In this document: piece by piece, positions 1 through 11,034 of the stretch | Layout: every line of letters begins with the position of its first letter | Position numbering within the stretch: position 1 is the stretch's first letter | Source: AG41 sp035943095 | Lineage (GTDB): Bacteria; Gemmatimonadota; Gemmatimonadetes; Gemmatimonadales; GWC2-71-9 | Length of the DNA: 22,848 nt | Reading direction: 5' to 3' | NCBI GenBank assembly: GCA_035943095.1 | Contig: DASZCN010000089.1 | Span: forward strand, 1 to 22,848 | Notes under the pieces: model-generated | Database searches by the model: none | Told to the model about the DNA's origin: nothing | Seen by the model: only the letters and a program-made list of their open reading frames with translations | Position numbers and translations under genes: made by a program

Positions 1-532
1 CCGCATGCCCCGCCGCCGCGCCGGCCGACGATGCGATGGCGAGCAGGGTCGCGCCCGCGCACATGAGCGCGGCCCCGCCCAGCACGCCCAGCCGGCGCGA
101 CCAGCCGGCTCCGCGGAGCTCGTTGAAGAACACCGCGCCCCACAGGATGCCGAGCAGGCTGTTCGCATTCCACAGGGGAAACGCGATGCTGAGTCCGATA
201 TCGCGAATCGCGAACACCGTGAGCGTGTTGGCGACGGCCCAGAGGCACCCGGCGAGGACCGCCCACACGACGAGATGCGGAGCCTGGCGTACATCCGCCC
301 CGATCGCCCGAGTCCCGCGGAGCAGCGCCGGGAGGCTCCAGCGCGCGAGGAACACGCCCAGCACCATCGTCAACGAAATCACGACGGGCGAGAGGCCGAG
401 CGTGACCATTTTGGTGGGTGCCTCGGCGGCGCCTAGCCAGGCGCCGGCGGCGAACCCGCTCGCGATGCCCGCGAGCTGCAGGCGCCGCAGCCGTCCGGGG
501 TCGAGTCCCGCCGCAGCGCCTAGCGGATCCAC
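1..532 (-). CDS. GRP/DMT-type sugar transporter, N-terminal half (runs off the left edge)
   Basis: This is an integral membrane protein cut by the left edge after about 177 residues. I see about five hydrophobic segments, near residues 19-37, 46-66, 86-108, 112-136 and 147-167, the count expected for the first half of a ten-helix drug/metabolite-superfamily transporter. The stretch around residues 94-139, with LAGCLWAVANT, IRDIGLSIAFPL and WGAVFFNEL, resembles the glucose/ribose porter (GRP, GlcU-like) branch. A role in sugar or related solute uptake in the inner membrane is inferred from that resemblance; the substrate cannot be read. The frame is closed upstream by a stop, and the only usual start codon before the first helix is GTG at 532, which overlaps the end of the 35-residue upstream gene by 13 bases. 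That overlap supports translational coupling. An EamA-type exporter is the main alternative. Confidence 0.72.
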   Translation of the reverse strand, partial: MDPLGAAAGLDPGRLRRLQLAGIASGFAAGAWLGAAEAPTKMVTLGLSPVVISLTMVLGVFLARWSLPALLRGTRAIGADVRQAPHLVVWAVLAGCLWAVANTLTVFAIRDIGLSIAFPLWNANSLLGILWGAVFFNELRGAGWSRRLGVLGGAALMCAGATLLAIASSAGAAAGHA

Positions 533-627
533 CAGAGGATCACCAAGCCACCAATGAGCACGGCGACGGGCACCCAGAACTGTGCGTCACGCAGCGTGGC
601 GTGGAGGCGACTGCGATCGCCCACCAT
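520..627 (-). CDS. 35-residue single-span membrane peptide of unknown function
   Basis: This small gene sits exactly between the last ABC transporter gene and the sugar transporter gene. Its ATG shares one base with the stop codon of the ATPase gene (TGATG), and its stop lies inside the start of the downstream transporter gene. The product has a short charged N-terminus (MVGDRSRLHATLRDAQ) followed by one strongly hydrophobic span (FWVPVAVLIGGLVILWWIR) ending in arginine, so it is probably inserted in the inner membrane. I do not recognise the family. It could be an accessory subunit of either neighbouring transporter, or a leader whose translation delivers ribosomes to the next gene. The tight packing and clean hydrophobic span argue against a chance frame, but the length makes this uncertain. 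Confidence 0.5.
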   Translation of the reverse strand: MVGDRSRLHATLRDAQFWVPVAVLIGGLVILWWIR

Positions 628-1616
628 CAGAGCGGCTCCTCTGCGAAGTGACACGCAGCGAGCTGTCCGGGCGCGACCGCCCGCAATGCGGGTGGCTCTG
701 TGCGACAGCGATCGTTCTTCTTTGGGTGCGGGCATCGGGGATGAAACGGGCAGCCCGACGGGGGACGCACGGGCGAGGGGACGTCTCCCGAGAGCACGAT
801 GCGGTGGCGCTGCGCCGTCGGATCGGGTATCGGCACCGCGGAGAGCAGCGAGGTCGTGTACGGGTGTCGTGGCGCCGCGTACAGCACACCCGCGGGGGCG
901 CGCTCGACGATCTTTCCGAGGTACATCACCGCGACCTCGTCGGCGATGTGCTTCACAACCGCGAGATCGTGGGCGATGAACAGGTACGTGAGCCGCCGAC
1001 GCTCCTGAAGCTCCGCGAGGAGGTTCAACACCTGCGCCTGCACCGAAACGTCGAGCGCGCTCACGGGCTCGTCCAACACCAGGAACTCCGGCTCGACGGA
1101 CAGGGCGCGCGCGATACCCACCCGCTGCCGCTGACCCCCGGACAGCTCGTGCGGATAACTCCGACCGAAGTCGGGATTGAGACCCACCTCCTCGAGCAGG
1201 GCCGCGACCCGCCGCTCCGCATCCGCGCCCGTCGCGATGCGATGGATCACCAGCGGCTCGACCAGCATCTGCCGGACCGTCATGCGCGGGTTCAACGAGC
1301 CGTACGGGTCCTGGAACACGATCTGCATGCGACGGCGGAGCGCCCGGAGCTCGCGGGGGCCGAGGGTGATGACATCGAGTCCGTCGATGGTGACGCGGCC
1401 GCCATCGGGCTCCACCAAGCGGAGGATTGCCCGGCCCGTGGTGGACTTGCCGCACCCCGATTCGCCCACGAGGCCGAGGGTCTGGCCCGACGGAATCGCG
1501 AACGACACGCCGTCCACGGCGCGCACCACGGAGCGTGGCCGCCCCAGACCGAACCAGCGGCGCTCGCCCGGGAAGTGTTTGATGAGATCCTCCACAGCCA
1601 CGAGGGGGAGGCTCAC
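627..1616 (-). CDS. dppF: Peptide ABC transporter ATP-binding protein, DppF/OppF type
   Basis: This is the second ATPase of the importer, 329 residues, powering substrate uptake from the cytoplasmic face of the membrane. The sequence shows Walker A GESGCGKST (51-59), the Q-loop region FQDPYGSLNP (101-110), the signature LSGGQ (158-162), Walker B FLVLDEP (178-184) and the switch histidine in IAHDL (H216). The C-terminal cysteine-bearing segment GCPFHPRCP (288-296) is typical of the oligopeptide/dipeptide branch. The GTG start shares four bases with the stop of dppD (GTGA); a long open frame upstream of it only reads through dppD and is spurious. Pairing with dppD matches the two-ATPase arrangement of Dpp and Opp systems. 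All catalytic motifs are intact, so I expect an active ATPase. Confidence 0.93.
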   Translation of the reverse strand: MSLPLVAVEDLIKHFPGERRWFGLGRPRSVVRAVDGVSFAIPSGQTLGLVGESGCGKSTTGRAILRLVEPDGGRVTIDGLDVITLGPRELRALRRRMQIVFQDPYGSLNPRMTVRQMLVEPLVIHRIATGADAERRVAALLEEVGLNPDFGRSYPHELSGGQRQRVGIARALSVEPEFLVLDEPVSALDVSVQAQVLNLLAELQERRRLTYLFIAHDLAVVKHIADEVAVMYLGKIVERAPAGVLYAAPRHPYTTSLLSAVPIPDPTAQRHRIVLSGDVPSPVRPPSGCPFHPRCPHPKKNDRCRTEPPALRAVAPGQLAACHFAEEPL

Positions 1617-2650
1617 GGCCGGGCGGTGCGGCGCTGCGGCTCGGCGACGAGCCAGCAGCGCGCCGTATGCGTGCCGGGCTCGGCTCCCCCGCTCGCGTCC
1701 AAGAGCGGCGGCTCCTCGGCGCGGCAGCGGTCCCACGCATAGGGGCAGCGCGGATGGAAACGGCAGCCATCCGGCCACGCGGTGGCCGCCGGCACCTGGC
1801 CCGGGATGCTGTGGAGCCGGCCGTGCGCGCGCGCCGTAGGGCGAGGGGCATCGAGCCGGGGCACCGACGCGAGCAATCCCTCGGTGTACGGATGCAGCGG
1901 GTGCGCGAACAGCTCGGTCGTCGGCGCCTGCTCCACGACCTGACCGGCGTACATCACTACGACCCGATCGGCGGTGCCGGCGACGACCCCCAGGTCGTGC
2001 GTGATGAGCATGACGGCCATGCCGAGCTCGGCCTGCAACCGTCCGAGCAGCTCGAGGATCTGGGCTTGAATCGTGACGTCCAGGGCGGTGGTGGGCTCGT
2101 CCGCGATGAGCAGCTTGGGATGACACACGAGCGCCATCGCGATCATGACGCGCTGGCGCATGCCGCCGCTCATCTGGTGCGGGTAATGATCGACGCGCTC
2201 TTCGGGATCGGGGATGCCCACGAGCTGCAGCATCTCGATCGCCCGGCGGCGCGCCGCCGGGCGCGACAGGTGCTGATGAACGATCGCCGCTTCGGCGATC
2301 TGATCGCCGACCGTGAACACGGGATTGAGCGACGTCATCGGCTCCTGGAAAATCATGGCGATCTGGTTGCCCCGTACGGCACGGAGCTCCCGCGGCTCGA
2401 GCGTGAGGATGTTGCGTCCTTCGAACTCGATGAAGCTCCCGGGGCGGATGTGGCCCGGTGGCTCGGGGATGAGGCGGAGGATGGAGAGCGAGGTGACGGT
2501 CTTGCCGCACCCCGACTCCCCTACAATGCCGAGGGTCTCACCGGGTTGGACGTCGAAGGAGACGCCGTCGACCGCGCGCGCCGTGCCGCTGCCGTGCTCG
2601 GTCACGAAGTACGTCTTCAGGTCCCGCACGCGCAGTAGAGGCTCGGTCAC
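1613..2650 (-). CDS. dppD: Peptide ABC transporter ATP-binding protein, DppD/OppD type
   Basis: This is the first ATPase of the importer, 345 residues. It carries Walker A GESGCGKTV (44-52), the Q-loop segment FQEPMTSLNP (101-110), the signature MSGGM (160-164, the variant usual for DppD/OppD), Walker B LLIADEP (180-186) and the switch histidine H218 in ITHDL. A C-terminal FHPRCPYAWDRC segment again marks the oligopeptide branch. The start is GTG at 2650, with a strong AAGGAGG site four bases upstream, inside the end of dppC; the two genes share four bases. It should pair with DppF on the cytoplasmic side of the DppB/DppC permease. Nothing looks truncated or altered. Confidence 0.94.
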   Translation of the reverse strand: MTEPLLRVRDLKTYFVTEHGSGTARAVDGVSFDVQPGETLGIVGESGCGKTVTSLSILRLIPEPPGHIRPGSFIEFEGRNILTLEPRELRAVRGNQIAMIFQEPMTSLNPVFTVGDQIAEAAIVHQHLSRPAARRRAIEMLQLVGIPDPEERVDHYPHQMSGGMRQRVMIAMALVCHPKLLIADEPTTALDVTIQAQILELLGRLQAELGMAVMLITHDLGVVAGTADRVVVMYAGQVVEQAPTTELFAHPLHPYTEGLLASVPRLDAPRPTARAHGRLHSIPGQVPAATAWPDGCRFHPRCPYAWDRCRAEEPPLLDASGGAEPGTHTARCWLVAEPQRRTARP

Positions 2651-3567
2651 ACCGCCTCCTTGCGGGGGTCCAACGCGTCTCGCAGGGCGTCGCCCACGGC
2701 ATTCAGCGCCATCACGACGAGCGAGATGGCGAGTCCGGGGAACGTCGCCGCCCAGGGTGCCACGGCCATCTTGATCCAGCCGTCCGCGATCATGTTGCCC
2801 CAGCTGGGAACCGGGGATGGCACACCCATGCCGAGAAACGAGAGCCCTGCCTCGAGCAACATGACACTGCCGATCCCGAGCGCCGCCGAGACGATGATCG
2901 GAGCGGCCGCGTTGGGAAGTACGTGGCGAAAGATGACGCGACCGGCTCCAGCGCCCATCGCCCGCGCCGCCGCCGCGAACTCACGCTCGCGCAGGCTCAA
3001 CACCTCCGCCCGCACCAGCCGGCTGGTGCCGAACCACCCCGTGAGGCCGATGAGCAGCACCAGCACCCACAGCGAGATGTGCTCCGTGAGCGCCACCGCC
3101 ATCAGCAGCACGAAAATACGCGGCATGGCGAGACCCACGTCCACGAGGCGCATGAGCGCGGTGTCCACCCAGCCTCGGAAATAGCCCGCCACGCCACCCA
3201 CGATCGCCCCCACGGTCACCGCCACCGCCATTCCAAGCGCACCGATGCCGAGCGAGATGCGCGCTCCGTATACGAGGCGGCTCAACACGTCCCGACCGTA
3301 CGGATCGGTGCCTAACACGTGTTGCGGAGATGGCCGCAGGTTCTCGCGACGGGCGATCTGGTAATACGGCGGATAGGGAGCGACCACCGGTGCGGCCACG
3401 GCGACCGTCACGAAGAAAGCGAGCGCGAACACGCCGGGAGCGGCCGTGGGATGGCGGAAGAAGCGGCGACCCGCGGCACTGGTTACCGCCCGGCGTCGCA
3501 GCTCCGCGACGACCAGGAGCGCCAGGACGGCCGCGCCACCGAGAGCGAGCCAGTTCTCGACGTTCAT
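2647..3567 (-). CDS. dppC: Peptide ABC transporter permease, DppC type
   Basis: This is an inner-membrane permease subunit of 306 residues. It has an N-terminal hydrophobic region, the family's extracytoplasmic segment with HVLGTDPYGRDVLSRLVYGA (about 87-106), further transmembrane helices, and the cytoplasmic EAA loop (EFAAAARAMGAGAGRVIFRH) that docks onto an ATPase. The segment LEAGLSFLGMGVPSPVPSWG near the C-terminus is characteristic of DppC/OppC. The extra hydrophobic helix before the usual N-terminal span (residues about 7-22) makes it slightly longer at the start than textbook members. ATG at 3567 overlaps the dppB stop by four bases. It forms the translocation channel with DppB; the transported substrate cannot be read from the permease. 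Confidence 0.94.
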   Translation of the reverse strand: MNVENWLALGGAAVLALLVVAELRRRAVTSAAGRRFFRHPTAAPGVFALAFFVTVAVAAPVVAPYPPYYQIARRENLRPSPQHVLGTDPYGRDVLSRLVYGARISLGIGALGMAVAVTVGAIVGGVAGYFRGWVDTALMRLVDVGLAMPRIFVLLMAVALTEHISLWVLVLLIGLTGWFGTSRLVRAEVLSLREREFAAAARAMGAGAGRVIFRHVLPNAAAPIIVSAALGIGSVMLLEAGLSFLGMGVPSPVPSWGNMIADGWIKMAVAPWAATFPGLAISLVVMALNAVGDALRDALDPRKEAV

Positions 3568-4538
3568 GCGTCACGCACGCGGATCCGCGGATCGGCCACG
3601 CCGTACAGGACGTCGGCGATGAGGCTGCCCAGCACGACCATCCCGCTCGCCACGAGCGCCGCTCCCGTCACCACCGGATAGTCGCGCTGCAGGATGGCGT
3701 TCACGGCGAGTCGCCCCATCCCGGGCCATGCGAACACGGTTTCGACCAGCACCGCGCCGGTCAACAAGAAGGGAAACGTGAGGCCGATGAGGGTGATGAA
3801 CGGGAGCAGGGCGTTCCGCAGCGCGTGTACCAGGAGCACGCGCCGCTCGGGCAGCCCCTTGGCACGGGCGGTGCGCACGTAGTCCTGGCCGATCACCTCG
3901 AGCATCGCCGCGCGCTGGTAGCGCGCCGTGCCCGCGGCGCCGACCAGCCCGAGCGTGAGCGCGGGGAGGGCGAGGTGCCACAGGAAATCCAGCTGGCACG
4001 GGAGCGACGCAACGCTCGGACAGAGGACGGGGTCGCCGAGGCCACCGACCGGGAACCAATGGAGCCGCTGAGCGAAGACGAGCAGCACGACGAGCCCGAG
4101 CCAAAAGACCGGCATCGAGTTCACGAACAGGGCGGCGTTTCCGAGCGCGATATCGACGACGCTGCGCTCCCGCACGGCCTGGTAGATCCCGAGCGCCAGA
4201 CCGAGGGCGAAGTCGATGACCAGCGCCGCAAGCGCCAACGTGAAGGTATTGGGGATCGCGTCCGCCAGCGCGTCGGCGACGGGTCGATGCAGGCCTAGCG
4301 ACTCGCCCAGATCCCCATGCAGCAGGGCGACCAGGTATTTCGCGTACTGCACGTACACGGGCTGGTCGTATCCGAAGCGGGCGCGCAGCCGCCGGCACAT
4401 CTCTTCCGGCAACGGGCGCTGTTCGCCGCCACCGCAGGGGTCGCCGTGCGCCAGGTGAACAACGAAGAATGTGATGGTGACGACCGCGAGCACGATGGCG
4501 ATCGAGGCTGCGAGGCGCCGCACCAGCCACGCCGCCAC
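3564..4538 (-). CDS. dppB: Peptide ABC transporter permease, DppB type
   Basis: This is the partner permease, 324 residues, with an N-terminal helix at about residues 9-29, a long external loop, and about five more helices. The EAA loop is visible as DYVRTARAKGLPERRVLLVH (about 219-238). ETVFAWPGMGRLAVNAI and the C-terminal ADVLYGVADPRIRV are hallmarks of DppB/OppB. The external loop contains an extra cysteine-bearing insert (DPCGGGEQRPLPEEMC, and later LCPSVASLPC), which is unusual and might form disulfides outside the cytoplasm. The start is GTG at 4538, directly following the dppA stop with no gap, so translation is probably coupled to the binding protein. Confidence 0.93.
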   Translation of the reverse strand: MAAWLVRRLAASIAIVLAVVTITFFVVHLAHGDPCGGGEQRPLPEEMCRRLRARFGYDQPVYVQYAKYLVALLHGDLGESLGLHRPVADALADAIPNTFTLALAALVIDFALGLALGIYQAVRERSVVDIALGNAALFVNSMPVFWLGLVVLLVFAQRLHWFPVGGLGDPVLCPSVASLPCQLDFLWHLALPALTLGLVGAAGTARYQRAAMLEVIGQDYVRTARAKGLPERRVLLVHALRNALLPFITLIGLTFPFLLTGAVLVETVFAWPGMGRLAVNAILQRDYPVVTGAALVASGMVVLGSLIADVLYGVADPRIRVRDA

Positions 4539-6209
4539 TCAGCGCTCCACGCGGTCTCGATCCGTCTGCCGATCCACCGGGATGCGCCACGTGCGGAGCA
4601 GCGCGAGCCAGGAGTCCGGTCGAATCCGCACGTCCTCCACGCGCTTGTCCGCGGCCGCCACGTTCTCCGTCGCGAACAGAAAGACAGCCGGCGCGTCCCG
4701 GTTCAGAGTCTCGGTAGCCGAGCGCCACGCGCGGCGGGCCTGGTCGCGGTTCCCGGCCGACACCACCGCCCGGTCCACGAGCTGGTCCACGTCTGGGTTG
4801 TCGTAGTGACCGTAGTTGGAGCGGCCGCCTCCGGTCCAGGTCTGGGGGAATCCCGAGGAAGGCGTCGGGTCGGTCGTCCACACGTTGATCAGGGCGTCGA
4901 ACCGACCGGCGCGCGAGCGCTCGTTGAACAGACTGAAATCCACCTCGTCGAGCTGCACGTCCACGCCCATGGTCCGGTACTGCTCCTGCAGCAGGCGCGC
5001 GTACTGGCGGCGGATGGCGCTCGTGGTCGGGACGAGCACCCGGAATGCCAGCGGATGCCCGTCCTTATCGCGGACTCCGTCGCCGTCGGTATCGATCCAG
5101 CCGAGCCGCGTGAGGAGCCGCGCCGCCTGGGCACTATCGTAGGGTAGCTCCCGGATCTCCGGGTCCCAGATCCACCAAAGCTGCGACAGCGGGCCGGGCG
5201 GGACCTTTGCGAAGTCCCCCCAAACGGTGCGCAGCAGCCGCTCCCGGTCGACGGCCATCACGAGTGCGCGCCGCAGGTCCCGGTCCCCGAACAGCGGGTG
5301 GGGCTTGGTGGTGTCTCCGGGCGCGGCGAGGTTGAAGCCGAGGTAGCCGTACTGAGCGCCCTTATAGGGATAGCACGCGAGCCGGGGGGTGGCGCAGGCG
5401 CGCTGCACGTTGTCCGGAGCGACCAGCACTTCGATGGCGTCGGCGTCGCCCGCGATCAGCTGGGTGACGGCCACCGTCTGGTCCGGGGTGAAGCGCCAGA
5501 TCACTCGCCGGATGTGAGGGCGCCCGAGAAAGAACGTCGAATCGGCGGCGAGCTCGAGGCTCTCGCCCGCCTTCCAGGCGACGAAGCGGTACGGCCCGTC
5601 GCCCACCGGCGCGCGCCCGAAGGCGGTGCTGCTCCACTGGGGGCGCGGCACCTCGCGCAGCAGATGCGACGGCATGATGCGCATGTGGTACACGGCATCG
5701 TAGAACATCTCGGGATAGCGCTGCCGGAACCGGAAAACCACGGTCAATGAGTCGCGCGTGGTGACCGCCGCGATTTGGCGGAGCGAAGAGCGGAACGGGG
5801 AGCCCACGATGGTGTCGGTGTACGCATCGTAGGTGAACGCCACATCGGCGGCGGTGACGGGTTGGCCGTCCTGCCAGCGGGCCCGCGGATCGAGGTGGAA
5901 CACGAGCGTCGTGGGGGCGTCCCATTCCCACCGCTCGGCGAGCTGCGGCTGGAAATCCTCGTCCCCGATAGTGTTCCCCGACAGGCCGAGGTCTGCCAGC
6001 TTCAGGAATAGCTGGTCGGTGACGTCGCGCGTGATCGAGCGATCGCTGATCGGCGAGAGCAGGACATCCGGCTCTCCCGCGGCCGCGATGACGAGCGTAC
6101 CGCAGTACTCCCCAATGCAGCTGGGCCGGCGCTGGCAGGCACCCAGCAGCATCACGCAGGCGAGCGCCACGACGGCCCTCAGGCGGTCACCCGATCGAGG
6201 TGTCGGCAT
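4539..6209 (-). CDS. dppA: Peptide ABC transporter substrate-binding lipoprotein, DppA/OppA family
   Basis: This is a family 5 extracellular solute-binding protein of 556 residues. The N-terminus is a clear lipoprotein signal: basic residues, then VALACVMLLGAC with the lipidated cysteine at C25, so it should be anchored on the outside of the cytoplasmic membrane. Family landmarks include the WQDGQPVTAADVAFTYDA segment, GPYRFVAWKAGESLEL, and the late motif DTDGDGVRDKDGHPLAF seen in many members of this family. It should capture peptides or a similar small solute and pass it to DppBC. The exact ligand is not predictable. ATG at 6209 lies inside the end of the lipoate enzyme gene (23-base overlap), so the importer appears to be co-transcribed with that gene. 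Confidence 0.93.
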   Translation of the reverse strand: MPTPRSGDRLRAVVALACVMLLGACQRRPSCIGEYCGTLVIAAAGEPDVLLSPISDRSITRDVTDQLFLKLADLGLSGNTIGDEDFQPQLAERWEWDAPTTLVFHLDPRARWQDGQPVTAADVAFTYDAYTDTIVGSPFRSSLRQIAAVTTRDSLTVVFRFRQRYPEMFYDAVYHMRIMPSHLLREVPRPQWSSTAFGRAPVGDGPYRFVAWKAGESLELAADSTFFLGRPHIRRVIWRFTPDQTVAVTQLIAGDADAIEVLVAPDNVQRACATPRLACYPYKGAQYGYLGFNLAAPGDTTKPHPLFGDRDLRRALVMAVDRERLLRTVWGDFAKVPPGPLSQLWWIWDPEIRELPYDSAQAARLLTRLGWIDTDGDGVRDKDGHPLAFRVLVPTTSAIRRQYARLLQEQYRTMGVDVQLDEVDFSLFNERSRAGRFDALINVWTTDPTPSSGFPQTWTGGGRSNYGHYDNPDVDQLVDRAVVSAGNRDQARRAWRSATETLNRDAPAVFLFATENVAAADKRVEDVRIRPDSWLALLRTWRIPVDRQTDRDRVER

Positions 6210-6955
6210 GGCGCCTAAGATTCCACGGGCGCGCTAGCGGCGCCAGGTCTGCGAGAAACGTTGGGGAGGTTGGGGGAGGTTGGTGGAGGTTGGTAGAGGT
6301 CAGTTCCGCGCCCCATGCAGCGACGATCGCGTCGGCGACTTCTTCGAATGAGACGCGTCGCCCAAGCACTGCAGCAAGCGTCGTCTCATTGCCGACGACC
6401 GACGACTGACGACTGATGACTCTCACCATCTCCTGCGAGCCGGAGAGCAGGACCGACCCGTGTTGCAGGAACGCCCCTCCCCTCCGCACCTGGGCCGATC
6501 CGATCACCTTCCGGCCAGCGACCAGCACCTCGCCGCCGACGGGCCGCGCGAAACAAGACGTAGGGCGGTCGAGGACGGTGGAGGATAACGGAGGTCGGTG
6601 GGGGGCGAGCGTGGCGTCGGCACCGAGGGACCGGATCGCGGCGGCGAGGCGCTCGTGGATCGCTCGGTACGCATTCTTGAGCCCCCCGAATGTCGCGATC
6701 GGCGCGGCGACGGCGTAGGTGACCTCGTGCTCGTGCCACACCGCTTGTCCTCCGGTGGGGCGCCGCACCACGTCGAGGCCGAGTCGGTCGACGGCGGCCC
6801 GATCGTAACGGTCCGCCGGCTCGTTTCGTCCGAGCGACAGGCAGGCGGGCTCGAACCAATAGAGCCGCAGGAATGCTTGCCCCGTGGCGTCGGATTCCGC
6901 GAGGAGCGCGGCATCGAGGGCCATATTCTCGGTGCCGGAACGGCCGCTCGCCTCT

Positions 6956-6975
<20 letters not shown>
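6187..6975 (-). CDS. Lipoate/octanoate protein transfer enzyme, LplA/LipM family
   Basis: This cytoplasmic enzyme of 262 residues should attach lipoate or octanoate to a lysine of lipoyl domains such as GcvH. The biotin/lipoate transferase fold motifs are present: RRPTGGQAVWHEHEVTYA (71-88) and GRKVIGSAQ with K156, followed by LQHGSVLL (171-178). A cysteine in SCFARP (C141) stands where LipM octanoyltransferases have their nucleophile, and SAQ...LQHG also resembles LipM, so octanoyl transfer is at least as likely as ATP-dependent ligation. I chose ATG 6975 because WRLI followed by NMALDAALL matches the usual family N-terminus and GGAGG precedes it; it overlaps gcvP by 20 bases. Three loops are encoded by short tandem or near-tandem repeats (see the repeat entries), which look foreign to the fold. 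Confidence 0.88.
6261..6300. repeat. Four tandem 10-base repeats inside the lipoate enzyme gene
   Basis: On the plus strand the unit is TTGGGGAGGT, TGGGGGAGGT, TGGTGGAGGT, TGGTAGAGGT, four head-to-tail copies differing at one to three positions. On the coding (minus) strand it encodes a proline/threonine-rich stretch near the C-terminus (about residues 226-239). Because ten is not a multiple of three, a gain or loss of one copy would shift the reading frame before the last 25 or so residues and into the dppA start overlap. Confidence 0.85.
6392..6419. repeat. Four tandem 7-base repeats inside the lipoate enzyme gene
   Basis: The plus-strand units are CCGACGA, CCGACGA, CTGACGA and CTGATGA. 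They encode the ISRQSSVVG stretch (about residues 187-195), just after the well-conserved LQHGSVLL segment. As with the 10-base array, the unit length is not a multiple of three, so slippage would break the frame. Confidence 0.85.
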
Positions 6976-9853
<2,878 letters not shown>

Positions 9854-9875
9854 AAGGGGATCGCTATGAATGACT

Positions 9876-10559
9876 TCAGGAAAGAGTGTGCGACTGGCCC
9901 GGCGCGAGCACGACCACGCGTACCCGCTCTCCCACCTGGCGCTTGAACTGCTCCGGGTCGGCCTTGATCACGTCCCACGTATTGTAGTGCATCGGGATCA
10001 CCGTGGCGGGCTTCACCAGCTCCACGGCGCGGACGGCGTCTTCGATCCCCATCGTGTAGTTATCCCCGATGGGGACCAGCATCACGTCCACGCGGCCCGC
10101 GAGGAGCTGCATCTCGAGCGTCAGGCCGGTGTCGCCGCAATGGTAGGCGGATTTGCCTCCCATCGTCACCACCACGCCACAGGGGTTGGTCGTGAACTGG
10201 CCCGTCGTGTCTCCTTCTACCGCGCCGCCGTGAAACGCCGGGACGAGCTTCACGCGTCCGAACGGGAACTGATGGGCGCCGCCGATATGCATGGCGTGCA
10301 CGGTGGCGCCGCGTTTCCCGCAGAACCCGGCCAGCTCCGCCGTGGCGACGATCGTCGCCCCGTCGCGCTGCGCGATGGGAATCGCGTCGCCCAGGTGGTC
10401 ACCGTGCCCGTGCGACAGCAGCACGGCGTCGACCTTGGGAAGGCGGGCGACCGGAATATCCGCCGCCGGATTGCCGGTCAGGAACGGATCGATGACCACG
10501 CGCCGGCCGTCGGCTTCGAGCGAGAAGCAGGCGTGGCCGTGGAACGTGACCTTCAGCAT
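9876..10559 (-). CDS. UPF0173 metal-dependent hydrolase (metallo-beta-lactamase fold)
   Basis: This is a 227-residue cytoplasmic protein of the YtkL/UPF0173 type. The metal site HGHGDH (50-55) is clear, with supporting residues in FHGHACF (6-12), YHCGDTG and the late MHYN histidine. The length is the family norm. The physiological substrate of the family is not established, so I only claim a zinc-type hydrolase. It is sandwiched between gcvH and gcvP (12 and 22 base gaps) in the same direction, so it is probably co-transcribed with the glycine cleavage genes, but a functional link is only inference. Confidence 0.9.
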   Translation of the reverse strand: MLKVTFHGHACFSLEADGRRVVIDPFLTGNPAADIPVARLPKVDAVLLSHGHGDHLGDAIPIAQRDGATIVATAELAGFCGKRGATVHAMHIGGAHQFPFGRVKLVPAFHGGAVEGDTTGQFTTNPCGVVVTMGGKSAYHCGDTGLTLEMQLLAGRVDVMLVPIGDNYTMGIEDAVRAVELVKPATVIPMHYNTWDVIKADPEQFKRQVGERVRVVVLAPGQSHTLS

Positions 10560-10571
10560 GCTCAGACGACT

Positions 10572-10970
10572 CTATTGCCCGATTTGCTTCTTGTACGCCT
10601 CGGCGTCCAGCAGCTGGTCCAGCTCCGCGGGGGTTTTCACGCGCAGCTTGATCATCCAGCCGGCGCCGTAAGGGTCGCGATTGACGAGCGCCGGGTCGTT
10701 CTGCAGCGCGGCGTTCACCTCGGTCACCGTTCCGGAGAGCGGCGCGTACAGCTCCGACACCGCCTTCACGGCTTCGATCGTGCCGAACACGTCCCCACGC
10801 CCGACGCTGGCGCCAACTTTGGGTAAGTCCACGTAGACCACGTCGCCGAGCTCGCCCTGCGCGTAGTCGGTGATGCCAACTTGCATCACGGCCCCCCCTG
10901 ACGCTCCGTCGCCGGCCTTCACGTACTCGTGGTCCTTGGTATAGCGCAAATTGGCCGGGATGTTCGCCAT
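10572..10970 (-). CDS. gcvH: Glycine cleavage system H protein
   Basis: This is the small lipoyl carrier (132 residues) that shuttles the aminomethyl intermediate between P, T and L proteins. The sequence shows RYTKDHEYV at the N-terminus, VGITDYAQGELGDVVYVDLP, and the lipoylation motif TIEAVKAVSELYAP with the modified lysine at K69. NDPALVNRDPYGAGWM closes the barrel as expected. A short glycine/alanine-rich insert (GDGASGG) lies in the first hairpin. ATG at 10970 starts the standard N-terminus, with only 64 bases to coaE and no glycine riboswitch that I can see there. Lipoylation is probably done by the enzyme encoded at 6187-6975. Confidence 0.97.
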   Translation of the reverse strand: MANIPANLRYTKDHEYVKAGDGASGGAVMQVGITDYAQGELGDVVYVDLPKVGASVGRGDVFGTIEAVKAVSELYAPLSGTVTEVNAALQNDPALVNRDPYGAGWMIKLRVKTPAELDQLLDAEAYKKQIGQ

Positions 10971-11034
10971 GCGGGGTCGCTCGCTCGCGGGGCTGTAACG
11001 TCGCGCCGAAGGTTACCGGAGCACGAAACCTCTG

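Noticed and set aside
582..2638. Long plus-strand frames (386 and 323 residues) opposite the two ABC ATPase genes
   Set aside because: They are arginine/histidine-rich shadows of the GC-rich minus-strand genes, which have complete motifs; no family pattern is visible in the plus-strand frames.
10971..11034. Glycine riboswitch upstream of gcvH
   Set aside because: Only 64 bases separate gcvH from coaE, too short for the usual tandem aptamer, and I see no matching conserved core.
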